Below are positions 55,602 through 63,996 of a DNA stretch of 64,000 nt, piece after piece. Location of the stretch: positions 19,732 through 83,731 of the forward strand of contig NZ_LUJK01000009.1 in the NCBI RefSeq assembly GCF_001601825.1. The letters are read 5' to 3'. The notes under the pieces were generated by a model. It made no database searches and was not told the DNA's origin. It was given only the letters and a program-made list of their open reading frames with translations. Each line of letters starts with the position of its first letter. The stretch's first letter is position 1. Made by a program: the position numbers and the translations under genes. Source of the stretch: Limnobacter sp. CACIAM 66H1. Its GTDB lineage: Bacteria; Pseudomonadota; Gammaproteobacteria; Burkholderiales; Burkholderiaceae_B.

Positions 55602-56744
55602 ATGTTCACCACCTATTTCAATGAAACCCATGAGGAAGCGCGCCGCAATATTCGCCGCTTTGTTGAACGTCATGTCACGCCCCACATCAACGAGTGGGAA
55701 GAGGCGGGCACCTTTCCGCACGAAATTTACAAACTGGCCGGCGAGGCAGGCATTTTGGGTATCGGCTACCCCGAGGAATTTGGCGGCAATTCTGAAGGGG
55801 ATTACTTCATGAGCCTGGTCGCCACCGAAGAACTGCTGCGTGCAGGCTCCGGAGGTTTTTTCTCCAGCCTGATGTCGCATGGCATTGCCTTGCCACCAAT
55901 CGCCAAGTGGGCCAGCCCCGAGATGAAAGCGCGCATTGTGCCTGAAGTGTTGAGTGGCGAGAAAATCATCGCCCTGGCAGTGACTGAACCTGGCGGTGGC
56001 TCGGATGTGGCCAACCTGAAAACCCGTGCCGTGGATTGTGGCGACCACTACAAAGTGTCAGGTTCCAAAACCTACATTACCTCGGGTATTCGCGCCGACT
56101 ATTACACCGTGGCCGTGCGCACAGGCGGCGATGGTTATGGCGGCATCAGCATGTTGTTGATCGAGAAAGGCACGCCCGGATTTACCACGGGCCAGCCATT
56201 GAAAAAAATGGGCTGGTGGTGCAGCGACACGGCCGAGCTGTTTTTCGACAATGTGGTGGTGCCCAAATCCAATTTGATTGGCATTGAAAACGGTGGCTTC
56301 ATGATGATCATGACCAACTTCGAAAGTGAGCGCCTGGGCCTGGCCTGTTACGCCAACACCTTGTCGGAACTGGCATTCAACGAGGCATTGAACTACGCCA
56401 AAAACCGCAGCACTTTTGGCAAACCCTTGAGCAAGCACCAGGTGATTCGCCACAAACTGGCCGACATGGCAACCCAACTGGAAGCCAGCCGTGAGTTCAC
56501 TTACCGCGTGGCTGCGCGCATGCAGGCTGGCAAGCCCGCCTTGAAAGAAGTGTCCATGGCCAAGAACTTCGCCACTAAAACATCGGATTTCATTACCTAT
56601 GAAGCCGTGCAAATTTTTGGTGGCATGGGCTATATGCGCGAAAGTTTGGTGGAGCGTTTGTACCGCGACAATCGAATTGCATCCATTGGCGGTGGCACCT
56701 ACGAAATCATGAATGAAATTATCGGCAAGCAGTTGGGCTTGTGA
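55602..56744 (+). CDS. Acyl-CoA dehydrogenase, LCAD/IVD-like
   Basis: 380 residues, complete ACAD fold: LAVTEPGGGSDVANLKT, KVSGSKTYITSGIRADY, and FGGMGYMRESLVERLYRD. The medium-chain-type catalytic Glu position near the C-terminus reads IGGGTYEIM, so it is replaced by Gly, while a Glu-Arg pair ESER (E243) sits where long-chain and isovaleryl-CoA dehydrogenases keep their base. This predicts an LCAD- or IVD-type enzyme. FAD-linked, first oxidation step of the operon. The next gene starts 22 bp later. Confidence 0.92.
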   Translation: MFTTYFNETHEEARRNIRRFVERHVTPHINEWEEAGTFPHEIYKLAGEAGILGIGYPEEFGGNSEGDYFMSLVATEELLRAGSGGFFSSLMSHGIALPPIAKWASPEMKARIVPEVLSGEKIIALAVTEPGGGSDVANLKTRAVDCGDHYKVSGSKTYITSGIRADYYTVAVRTGGDGYGGISMLLIEKGTPGFTTGQPLKKMGWWCSDTAELFFDNVVVPKSNLIGIENGGFMMIMTNFESERLGLACYANTLSELAFNEALNYAKNRSTFGKPLSKHQVIRHKLADMATQLEASREFTYRVAARMQAGKPALKEVSMAKNFATKTSDFITYEAVQIFGGMGYMRESLVERLYRDNRIASIGGGTYEIMNEIIGKQLGL

Positions 56745-56766
56745 AAGTTAAAGGAACACACACACC

Positions 56767-57648
56767 ATGTTGGCAGACTATCCATTGAAATACCTGGCCT
56801 TGCACTGGCCCAACATTCGATCCATGGGTTGGGCGGCCATTCGCAATGCCACGCCCATTACCCGGCCCGGTACTTTGCCGGAATTGCCCGTGCACCACAG
56901 CATGCATGTGCCTGCCTTGAACAACGAGCTGTTGGACCAATATGTGGCTTGGACAGGCGCACCTGCCAATCGCTACCGCACCGAAATGCCTGCGCACTTT
57001 TGCAGCCACTGGGCCATGCCCATGCTGGCCAAGCTGGGCAGCCTTGCGCCGTACAATTTGTTGTCGCTGCTCAACCAGGGCTTGCGCATGCAAATTCACA
57101 AGCCACTGAACCGCGATGAGGCCATCGCCTTGCGCGGCAGCTTGATGGATGTGAGCGACGATGGTGACAAAGTGCGCATTCACACCCGCGTGCAGGCCAG
57201 CAACCCCAAGGGTGAACTGGCCATGGTCATCGACAGTTACTCCACCGTGCCTAGGGCAAAACCTGCTGGCAAAAGCAAACCCGCCAAGCGTGAAGAACAT
57301 GAATTCAACACCGCAGGAAACTGGGATGCCGAGGAAGGAGACGGCCTGGCCTTTGCCATGTTGACGGGTGATTTCAACCCCATTCACACCATCAAGGCGG
57401 TGGGCAAACGTACGCGGTTTAAAAGCTGCATTTTGCATGGCTTCGGGCAATTGGCCCGCACTTGGGAAGTGTTGAACAACGCCGGTTACTCCGTGGCCGA
57501 TCTCGATGTGCGATGGATCAAACCACTGCCATTGCCCAATCCGGGCATGCAGGTGCAAACCAGTACAGCGAAGGACTCTGAAGGCTACACCCAACTTCGT
57601 CTGGCCGCAGCAGATGGCACCTTGCACATGGTGGGGCGCTTCAAATGA
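56767..57648 (+). CDS. MaoC-like (R)-specific acyl dehydratase
   Basis: 293 residues. The C-terminal half holds the hydratase-2 motif GDFNPIHT with D and H, followed by SCILHGFGQLARTW; the N-terminal half resembles a degenerate hotdog domain, as in double-hotdog MaoC hydratases. It hydrates 2-enoyl-CoA. In this operon it would replace the crotonase-type enoyl-CoA hydratase; no 3-hydroxyacyl-CoA dehydrogenase is encoded beside it. It overlaps the thiolase-like gene by 4 bp. Confidence 0.88.
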   Translation: MLADYPLKYLALHWPNIRSMGWAAIRNATPITRPGTLPELPVHHSMHVPALNNELLDQYVAWTGAPANRYRTEMPAHFCSHWAMPMLAKLGSLAPYNLLSLLNQGLRMQIHKPLNRDEAIALRGSLMDVSDDGDKVRIHTRVQASNPKGELAMVIDSYSTVPRAKPAGKSKPAKREEHEFNTAGNWDAEEGDGLAFAMLTGDFNPIHTIKAVGKRTRFKSCILHGFGQLARTWEVLNNAGYSVADLDVRWIKPLPLPNPGMQVQTSTAKDSEGYTQLRLAAADGTLHMVGRFK

Positions 57649-58940
57649 AGTCAATTCGCAAAGCAGTGATTGTGGATGGTGTGCGCACCCCGTTTCTTGA
57701 TTCGGGTGGTGCCTATTCCCAGCTCATGACCTATGAGCTGGGCGGCAAAGCCATTGCGGGTTTGGTGAGTAAAACCGGCCTGGATGCAAACCGCGTGAAC
57801 ATGGTCACCATGGGCACTGTGTTGCATGAAATTGAAACTTCCAACGTGGCGCGTGAAAGCATGTTGAGCGCTGGCTTGCCAGCCACCATTCCCGCTTACA
57901 CCACCTCCATGGCTGGTTTGTCGGCCAGTGTGGGCTTTGCCAATTTGTGCGACATGATTGCCCTGGGCCGAATCGAGGTGGGCATTGCAGCAGGCGTGGA
58001 AAGTTTTTCGGACATTCCCATTCGCTATTCGCAAAAAATTCGGCGTGCAGCCATGAAGGTGCGGCAAGATTCCTCTGCCAAAAACATACTGAAAAACCTG
58101 GCCAGCCTTCGCCCAGCTGACTTGAAACCCGAAATGCCCACTGGCACCGACTTCACCACCCGCAAAACCATGGGTGTGTGCGCCGAACAAATGGTGCGCA
58201 AGTTCAAAGTCAGCCGCGAGGATTGTGATGCCTTCACTGTGCGCAGCCACCAGTTGGCCATTGAGGCACTGAACAAAGGCCACTTCGACGGCACCATCAT
58301 TCCAGTGCAGGTACCTGGTTTTAAACACCCCATTACATTGGACAACACACCGCGCGCAGACAGTAATATCCAGAAGCTAAGCACCATGCGCACCATTTTC
58401 AGCAAAAGCGGCGTGATCACCGCTGCAGGTTCGTCCCGGTTTACCGATGGTTCAGCCGCCTTGTTGGTCACCAGCGAGAAAGCCGCACACGACATGGGCT
58501 TGCAGCCCTTGGCTGAAGTGGTCGATTATCAACTGGCCGCAGTGAAAAGCCTGGAAGAAGAAATGTTGCTGGGGCCAGCGGTGTCCATTCCGGCCTTGTT
58601 GGCCCGAAACAAGTTGAGCATGAATGACATCGATGTGTGGGAACTTCATGAAGCTTTTGCGGCCCAAGTACTTGTGAATATTGCATGCATGGCCCGCAGT
58701 GAATTTGCGGACGAGTATTACGGTGGTGTGGTCCCCGGCGAACTGCCTGTTGAAAAGCTGAACACCTGGGGTGGGTCGCTTTCGCTTGGCAATCCGTTTG
58801 CGGCCACAGGCATTCGCCTGCTCACCACGGCAGCCCGAAGGTTGCATGTGGAAAAGAAGAAATACGCTGTAGTATCCAGTTGTGCCGGTGGAGGTTTAGG
58901 GGCGGCAATTCTAATAAAAAACACGGAGACAAACACATGA
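57645..58940 (+). CDS. Thiolase-like protein lacking the nucleophilic cysteine
   Basis: 431 residues, thiolase superfamily by overall layout: AVIVDGVRTPF, SNVARESMLSAGLP, GIAAGVESFSD, HEAFA with H335, and the C-terminal SSCAGGGLGAA with C413. Two catalytic positions differ. Counting from AGLP to GVES, the same spacing as in biosynthetic thiolase, the nucleophilic Cys position is G91 (TTSMAGLSAS), and GHP of the base motif reads GNPF, so the His is N383. The usual acyl-enzyme chemistry seems impossible; it may be a structural partner or have another reaction. Encoded in a beta-oxidation-like operon, overlapping both neighbours by 4 bp. Confidence 0.88.
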   Translation: MKSIRKAVIVDGVRTPFLDSGGAYSQLMTYELGGKAIAGLVSKTGLDANRVNMVTMGTVLHEIETSNVARESMLSAGLPATIPAYTTSMAGLSASVGFANLCDMIALGRIEVGIAAGVESFSDIPIRYSQKIRRAAMKVRQDSSAKNILKNLASLRPADLKPEMPTGTDFTTRKTMGVCAEQMVRKFKVSREDCDAFTVRSHQLAIEALNKGHFDGTIIPVQVPGFKHPITLDNTPRADSNIQKLSTMRTIFSKSGVITAAGSSRFTDGSAALLVTSEKAAHDMGLQPLAEVVDYQLAAVKSLEEEMLLGPAVSIPALLARNKLSMNDIDVWELHEAFAAQVLVNIACMARSEFADEYYGGVVPGELPVEKLNTWGGSLSLGNPFAATGIRLLTTAARRLHVEKKKYAVVSSCAGGGLGAAILIKNTETNT

Positions 58941-60628
58941 GTGCAGCGCAGTACGACAAATTTGAAACCCTGCTGGATTGCCTGGACCACTGGGCAACCA
59001 CTCAACCCAACAAGGTTTATTTCACCCAGCCTTTTTCAACTGAAAAAACGGTGGACTACACTTGGGGCCAAGTGGCCGACCAGGTGAACAGAATGGCCGC
59101 GTACCTGCAATCGCTGAACCTGCCCGAGAAAACCCACATCGGCATTTTGGGCAAGAACAGTGCGCACTGGATCATGGCCGACCTCGCCATTTGGCGGGCA
59201 GGGCATGTGTCCATTCCCTTGTACCCCACACTGAATGCTGAAACCGCTGAATACGTGCTGGAGAACAGCGACTCTAAAATGATCTTCATCGGCAAAATGG
59301 ACGAGTTGTGGCGCGTGGTTGAAAAGGGTATTCCCACCAGCATGCCCACCATTACTTTGCCGTTGGCGCCCCAGTTGGCCCATGCCAAGAAATGGGACGA
59401 CATTGTGGCCGCCACCGCACCCACCCAAAACCCGGTGAAGCGCAGCAAAGACGAAATGGCCACCATGCTGTACACATCCGGCAGTACCGGCAAACCCAAG
59501 GGCGTGATGATCTCGTTCAACGCCATGATCAGCGCACTGCGCGGTACCTCGAAGGTGATGAGCTTCAGCAATACCGACCGCATGATCTCCTACCTGCCGC
59601 TGGCCCACGCTGCCGAGCGTGCCATTCTGGAAACCGGCTCGCTGTTCTATGGCTTCCATGTGTACTTCTCGTTCGGGCTCGACAGTTTCATTCAAGACTT
59701 GCAACGCGCACGGCCCACTTTGTTTTTCTCGGTGCCGCGCTTGTGGACCAAGTTTTACAACGGTATTTGCGGAAAAATTCCGCTGGGTGTGCAGCAAGTT
59801 ATTTTCCGCATTCCGATTCTTTCCGGTTTGTTCAAAAAGTTCTTGCTAAAAAAACTGGGCTTGTCTGAAGTGCGCATGGCGCTCAGTGGCTCCGCACCCT
59901 TGGCCCCTGCGCTAATGTCCTGGTATCGCAACCTGGGCCTTGATTTGCTCGAAGGCTACGCCATGAGCGAAAACTTCGCTTACTCGCATTGCAGCCTGCC
60001 CGGCAAGGTGCGTGTAGGCTACGTGGGCAACACCTACCCCGGCGTGGAATGCAAAATTTCCGAAGTGGGCGAGGTGCTGGTGAAAAGCCCCTGCAATATG
60101 ATGGGCTATTACAAAAACCCCGAACTCACTGCGCAGTCGTACACCGAAGATGGCTTCTTGAAAACAGGCGACATGGGCGTGATCGACGACCAAGGCCGCT
60201 TGAAAATTACTGGCCGCGTGAAAGAGTTGTTCAAGACCAGCAAGGGCAAATACATTGCACCTGTGCCCATTGAAAACCGATTGAATGGCCATGAATTGAT
60301 CGAGGCCGTGTGTGTTACAGGCCCCTCATTTTCACAACCCTTTGCCTTGGTCATGTTGCCCCTTGAAGAACACAAACAAGTGGAGCAAAACCCATCCGAG
60401 GCCGCACGGGTTGAAAGTGAAATGACCGAGTTGCTGAACCATGTGAATGGTCAGCTTGAAGCGCATGAGAAGTTGAGTTGCATTGTAGTAGTGAAAGACC
60501 TGTGGACCATGGAAAATGGCTTCCTGACCCCCACCATGAAAATCAAACGCAATGTGATCGAGGAGAACTATCTGCCCAAGGCAGAAGCGTGGGTGAAAAT
60601 GAAAAAACCAGTGGTGATTGAGCAGTAA
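58937..60628 (+). CDS. Long-chain acyl-CoA synthetase
   Basis: 563 residues starting at the ATG that overlaps the thiolase-like stop (ATGA). AMP-binding motifs: MLYTSGSTGKPKGVMI, YAMSENFAYSH, LKTGDMGVID and GRVKELFKTSKGKYIAPVPIE. It activates fatty acids to acyl-CoA through acyl-AMP, feeding the rest of the operon. It resembles the FadD15/long-chain group with the FKTSKGKYIAP motif rather than classical FadD. A strong terminator closes the operon. Confidence 0.94.
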   Translation: MSAAQYDKFETLLDCLDHWATTQPNKVYFTQPFSTEKTVDYTWGQVADQVNRMAAYLQSLNLPEKTHIGILGKNSAHWIMADLAIWRAGHVSIPLYPTLNAETAEYVLENSDSKMIFIGKMDELWRVVEKGIPTSMPTITLPLAPQLAHAKKWDDIVAATAPTQNPVKRSKDEMATMLYTSGSTGKPKGVMISFNAMISALRGTSKVMSFSNTDRMISYLPLAHAAERAILETGSLFYGFHVYFSFGLDSFIQDLQRARPTLFFSVPRLWTKFYNGICGKIPLGVQQVIFRIPILSGLFKKFLLKKLGLSEVRMALSGSAPLAPALMSWYRNLGLDLLEGYAMSENFAYSHCSLPGKVRVGYVGNTYPGVECKISEVGEVLVKSPCNMMGYYKNPELTAQSYTEDGFLKTGDMGVIDDQGRLKITGRVKELFKTSKGKYIAPVPIENRLNGHELIEAVCVTGPSFSQPFALVMLPLEEHKQVEQNPSEAARVESEMTELLNHVNGQLEAHEKLSCIVVVKDLWTMENGFLTPTMKIKRNVIEENYLPKAEAWVKMKKPVVIEQ

Positions 60629-60649
60629 GCGCCAATGAAGCAGCAAATA

Positions 60650-60679
60650 AAAAAGCCCGGATTCTTCCGGGCTTTTTTT
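60650..60679. terminator. Bidirectional intrinsic terminator between acyl-CoA synthetase and pirin
   Basis: AAAAAGCCCGG and CCGGGCTTTTTTT form a GC stem with A and T tracts on the two sides and a short loop. It can stop transcription from both the plus-strand operon and the convergent pirin gene. Confidence 0.92.
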
Positions 60680-61538
60680 ACGCCAGCGTACCTTCCCGAA
60701 AATCTTGCAAGGCCTGTCGAATTTCCTGTTCAGTGTTCATCACGAACGGGCCGTATTGCGCAATTGGCTCATTCAGTGGCTTGCCCGCAATCAGCAGGGC
60801 CTTGGCATCGGCACTGGCTTCAATCTTCACGCCATCGCCTTCGTTCTTCAAAATCGCCATGCGTTTGTCGCCCACCACCTGGCCGCCTACCTTCACTTCA
60901 CCTCGGTAAACAAACACCACCGCATTGTGTTGCGCAGGTAGTTCTTGCACAAATTTCGAACCCGCAGGCAAGTGCAAATCAAGGTACAAAGGCTGCGTGC
61001 CCTCGCGGCTTACCGCACCTTCCACGCCATGGCTGTTGCCTGCAATCACGGTGACCGCAACACCGTCGGCGGTTTTAAACTGGGGCAGGTCGTTGTTCTT
61101 GAAATCGCGATACCAAGGCGTGCACATTTTGTCTTTCGCGGGCAGGTTTAACCACAGCTGAAAGCCCTCCATCACGCCTTCTTCCTGTTGCGGAATTTCA
61201 CTGTGAAACACACCGCGCCCGGCCGTCATCCACTGCACACCACCGTTTTCCAGCAAGCCTTTGTTGCCCTTGCTGTCCTCGTGCAACATGCGCCCGGCAA
61301 TCATGTAAGTGATGGTTTCAAACCCACGGTGCGGGTGGTTCGGAAAGCCCGCAATGTAATCGTTCGGGTTGTCGCTGCCGAAGTTGTCCAGCATCAGAAA
61401 TGGGTCTAGCCTGCGCTGCAGGTTTTGCGTAATCACACGGGTCAGCTTCACGCCCGCGCCATCGCTGGTGGCTTGGCCCACCACGATGTGTTCCACGGTG
61501 CGCGGCTGTTGTATAGAAATTGGTTTTGGCGCGTTCAT
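60678..61538 (-). CDS. Pirin-family protein
   Basis: 286 residues, bicupin pirin layout. The metal-binding histidines are in FPNHPHRGFETITYMIAG and the following MLHEDSKGNKG; GVQWMTAGRGVFHSEIPQQEE is also typical. Pirins bind Fe or Mn; some act as quercetinases, others as regulators. Starts at an ATG after TGAGAGGTAT. Stand-alone gene convergent to the lipid operon. Confidence 0.94.
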   Translation of the reverse strand: MNAPKPISIQQPRTVEHIVVGQATSDGAGVKLTRVITQNLQRRLDPFLMLDNFGSDNPNDYIAGFPNHPHRGFETITYMIAGRMLHEDSKGNKGLLENGGVQWMTAGRGVFHSEIPQQEEGVMEGFQLWLNLPAKDKMCTPWYRDFKNNDLPQFKTADGVAVTVIAGNSHGVEGAVSREGTQPLYLDLHLPAGSKFVQELPAQHNAVVFVYRGEVKVGGQVVGDKRMAILKNEGDGVKIEASADAKALLIAGKPLNEPIAQYGPFVMNTEQEIRQALQDFREGTLA

Positions 61539-61699
61539 AAATACCTCTCAATGAACTGATGAATACTTCGATTTTACCGCACACCACAAGGTGCGGAAGG
61601 CCTTGTGGAACAAACACTTCCAGTAAAAAAACCTCGTTTCATATTGCACTGCAAAATAATTTATGCAATTGAATCAATGGTTTGCTGTGTTTCTAAAAA

Positions 61700-61713
61700 C
61701 AAACGATCGTTTG
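61700..61713. promoter_or_regulatory. Perfect palindrome CAAACGATCGTTTG
   Basis: A 14-bp perfect palindrome in the 290-bp gap between pirin and the metal-dependent hydrolase, with AT-rich flanks. It looks like a TetR-type operator for the hydrolase (118 bp downstream) or pirin (162 bp), but no regulator gene is adjacent. Confidence 0.5.
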
Positions 61714-61830
61714 AAATTTAGAGTGTTTTTCTAACGTTTACAGTTGTTAATGACGAAAATGATTGATACATTGAGCAATGTAATCGTTAGTACCAAAGTA
61801 TAAAAATAGCTGCAACCAAAGGAGTACACC

Positions 61831-62745
61831 ATGAAAGTCATTCCAGTGCGCCGTGACGTCAAAATCAACCTTGACGAGTCCCGCATCAACAACTGGCACG
61901 AAGCCGGTGAGCACGTCACCCATTTCTTCAACGCACTGTCGGTGTTGTTCCCCGCGGGCGAGCGTTTGTTCATGGACTCCGTGCGCGCCTACAAAGACCA
62001 GGTGACCGACCCCGAACTGAAACAAGCCATCACCGCATTCATCGGCCAGGAAGCGCTGCACAGCCGCGAGCACGAGGAATACAACGAGATGATGGACCGC
62101 AGTGGTGTACCCGCTCTGAAGCTGGACAAAATGCTGTGGAAATTGCTGGGTGGTTTGCAAAAAGGACTGGGCAAAAAATTATCCTTGGCCGGCACCATTG
62201 CGCTGGAACATTACACCGCCATCATGGCCGACGCTGTGTTGAAAGATCCAAAAGTCACCGGTGAGAAATCGGACGAAGGTTTCAAGCAAATGTGGCAGTG
62301 GCACGCGTACGAAGAAACCGAGCACAAAGCAGTGGCCTACGACGTGTGGAACACCGTGATTCCCGACAACGTCTACAACCGCTTCATTCGCCGCTTCGGC
62401 ATGGTGCTGGCCACCGTTATTTTCTGGCCCGTCATTATGTACTTTCACGCACGCCTGGTATTCGCCGACCCCAACACCAAGGGCAAGCACCTGCAAGGCT
62501 ACAAAGCCGTTGCCAAAATGTTGCTGGGTAAGGAAGGCATTTTCCGCAACGCGATGAGCGACTTCTTCGACTACTTCCGCGCCGACTTCCACCCCTGGGA
62601 CCATGACAACAGCCACTTTATGAAAGAGATTGACGCTTTCGTGGAGAAGGTCAACCAAGCCATGCGCAACCCCAACCCCGAAGTGAAAAAAGCAGTGCGT
62701 GCACGCATGAGCAAAGCTGTGACCAAGGCACCAGTGGCCGCATAA
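61831..62745 (+). CDS. Predicted metal-dependent hydrolase (PF10118-like)
   Basis: 304 residues. Family-like elements are PVRRDVKINLDESRINNW near the N-terminus, FNALSVLFPAGERLFMDSVR, FIGQEALHSREHEEYN and MWQWHAYEETEHKAVAYDVW, with His and Glu residues spaced as in ferritin-like diiron or metal-binding helices, and a hydrophobic stretch LATVIFWPVIMYFHARLVF. The reaction is not known. AAAGGAG precedes the ATG and a strong terminator follows. Confidence 0.88.
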   Translation: MKVIPVRRDVKINLDESRINNWHEAGEHVTHFFNALSVLFPAGERLFMDSVRAYKDQVTDPELKQAITAFIGQEALHSREHEEYNEMMDRSGVPALKLDKMLWKLLGGLQKGLGKKLSLAGTIALEHYTAIMADAVLKDPKVTGEKSDEGFKQMWQWHAYEETEHKAVAYDVWNTVIPDNVYNRFIRRFGMVLATVIFWPVIMYFHARLVFADPNTKGKHLQGYKAVAKMLLGKEGIFRNAMSDFFDYFRADFHPWDHDNSHFMKEIDAFVEKVNQAMRNPNPEVKKAVRARMSKAVTKAPVAA

Positions 62746-62767
62746 AAACAATAATTTTTTCTTCCTG

Positions 62768-62807
62768 AAAACCGGACCATTCGTAGCGGGGTGGTCCGGT
62801 TTTTTTA
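62768..62807 (+). terminator. Intrinsic terminator after the metal-dependent hydrolase
   Basis: AAAACCGGACCA and TGGTCCGGTTTTTTT form a 12-bp-class stem followed by T7, just downstream of the stop. Confidence 0.93.
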
Positions 62808-63109
62808 TTCCCGCGAGTTTTTTAGTTCAGTGACACCGTCCTTCAAATGAGGGGGAGGTAGATGATGCTGCTTGGCTGAGAGTCAAGCTGGGCGTGGTTT
62901 TTGGCTGTTGATTATTTATTAAGCAGTGGGGTGAGTGGAGGGGATTGCTTGCTGTTGTATGACAATTAATTTAGTTTATGTACTAATTAAATTACATGCT
63001 TTACAAAAGCAGGCTTTGGTGGTGGCCTGCGGTAGCTATGGTGAGGTGCGGTTTTCTCAGGGGTGATGTTCGGATAAATGGATATCGCCGTTATTGTTCG
63101 ATAAAACTA
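62808..63109. other. Non-coding stretch leading to the integron cassette
   Basis: AT-rich sequence with no supported gene. It contains a small hairpin GCAGGC/GCCTGC (about 63010-63030). I see no integrase gene and no attC ahead of the cassette, so it is either the recombination site side of an integron whose integrase is elsewhere, or a plain secondary target. Codon and base content change at the GTTAGGC boundary that follows. Confidence 0.5.
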
Positions 63110-63110
63110 G

Positions 63111-63996
63111 TTAGGCGCTATGAATACCATTCCCGGCTTCTGGGACGTAGGTCCCCACGCCCCTTTTCCAGTCGAGGATACCTGGCAGAAGTTTGTGCGA
63201 CATATCGGTGGCACGGTCGTCGAAGATGGCCTGCCAAATCCACGCAAGTTCGAGAACGCTGACTTCTACTTTCCAGATACTCAGATCATTGCTGAGTTGA
63301 AGGAGATCCAAACGGAGTTTTCGGAATCACAGAGTTTCGTGACGGGTTTTGGCGAACTTATGGAACGTGTCATTCGAGACGACCCGGCATGGAGACCCGC
63401 ACTATTCGGTGGAGATGGACGATTTCCGCCTTGGTTTCGCAGCGAGTTCATCCGACTCTTTCGACCTCCCATCTCCAGGGTTTTGAAGAAGGCAAACCGG
63501 CAGATTCGTGACACAAAGGAATTCTTTGGCATTCGGGCATCGAAGGGCGTCTTGCTGTTCGTGAATGACGGTTTTCAATCGCTAGGCCCTGAGCCAATTC
63601 AAGCGTTGGCCTGCAGCCTGCTAGCCGACTCGTATTCGTCCATAGATTGCTTCATCTATCTCACGGCGAATTCCTATGTTTCAGTGCCTGGAGATTCAAC
63701 ACCTAGATTGGTCTGGGCTCCTGTCTACAGCGATCGAGCGCCGGAGGATTTGCAGGAACAGATAAATCACCTCGGTCGTAGTTGGTTTGACTTCATTGAG
63801 ACCCTGTGCGGGCCGTACACAGACCGAGTTGAAACTGATGACATGGATGCAATTGCCGGCGCGGAAGCTATCCGCCTGCCAAAAACATGACGCCTAACCG
63901 CTCGTTCAACCGGATAGGCTCCGGCGTTCCACCGCCGGGCGTCATTTCATTCTTGCCCGGCGGCGTCACTTCGTCGCCTGCCGGTTAACTCAAACG
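63111..63996 (+). mobile_element. Integron gene cassette
   Basis: The left boundary is G-TTAGGC (core GTTRRRY, G at 63110) and the right boundary is the G-TTGA core at the end of an attC site. The cassette's own R'' sequence GCCTAAC is the exact complement of the left-hand GTTAGGC, as expected when one circular cassette was opened at its attC and inserted. It holds one gene that starts 4 bp after the core site and ends 2 bp before attC, the usual compact layout. Confidence 0.85.
63120..63890 (+). CDS. Integron cassette protein, possible PD-(D/E)XK nuclease fold
   Basis: 256 residues, family not recognised. A motif compatible with PD-(D/E)XK nucleases is visible: D48 in NADFYF, then after ten residues E59-L-K61 in IIAELKEI, sitting in two predicted beta strands. 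A second conserved-looking stretch is KGVLLFVNDGFQ then FIYLTANSYVSV, suggesting a mixed alpha/beta core. No signal peptide or membrane segment. Base and codon use differ from the preceding genes, consistent with transfer. Integron cassettes often carry defence or toxin genes, so a nuclease role is possible but unproven. Confidence 0.8.
   Translation: MNTIPGFWDVGPHAPFPVEDTWQKFVRHIGGTVVEDGLPNPRKFENADFYFPDTQIIAELKEIQTEFSESQSFVTGFGELMERVIRDDPAWRPALFGGDGRFPPWFRSEFIRLFRPPISRVLKKANRQIRDTKEFFGIRASKGVLLFVNDGFQSLGPEPIQALACSLLADSYSSIDCFIYLTANSYVSVPGDSTPRLVWAPVYSDRAPEDLQEQINHLGRSWFDFIETLCGPYTDRVETDDMDAIAGAEAIRLPKT

Noticed and set aside
62996..63262. Plus-strand frame of 88 codons across the cassette boundary
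   Set aside because: Crosses the recombination boundary and is out of frame with the cassette gene; Arg/Trp-rich, with no family look.
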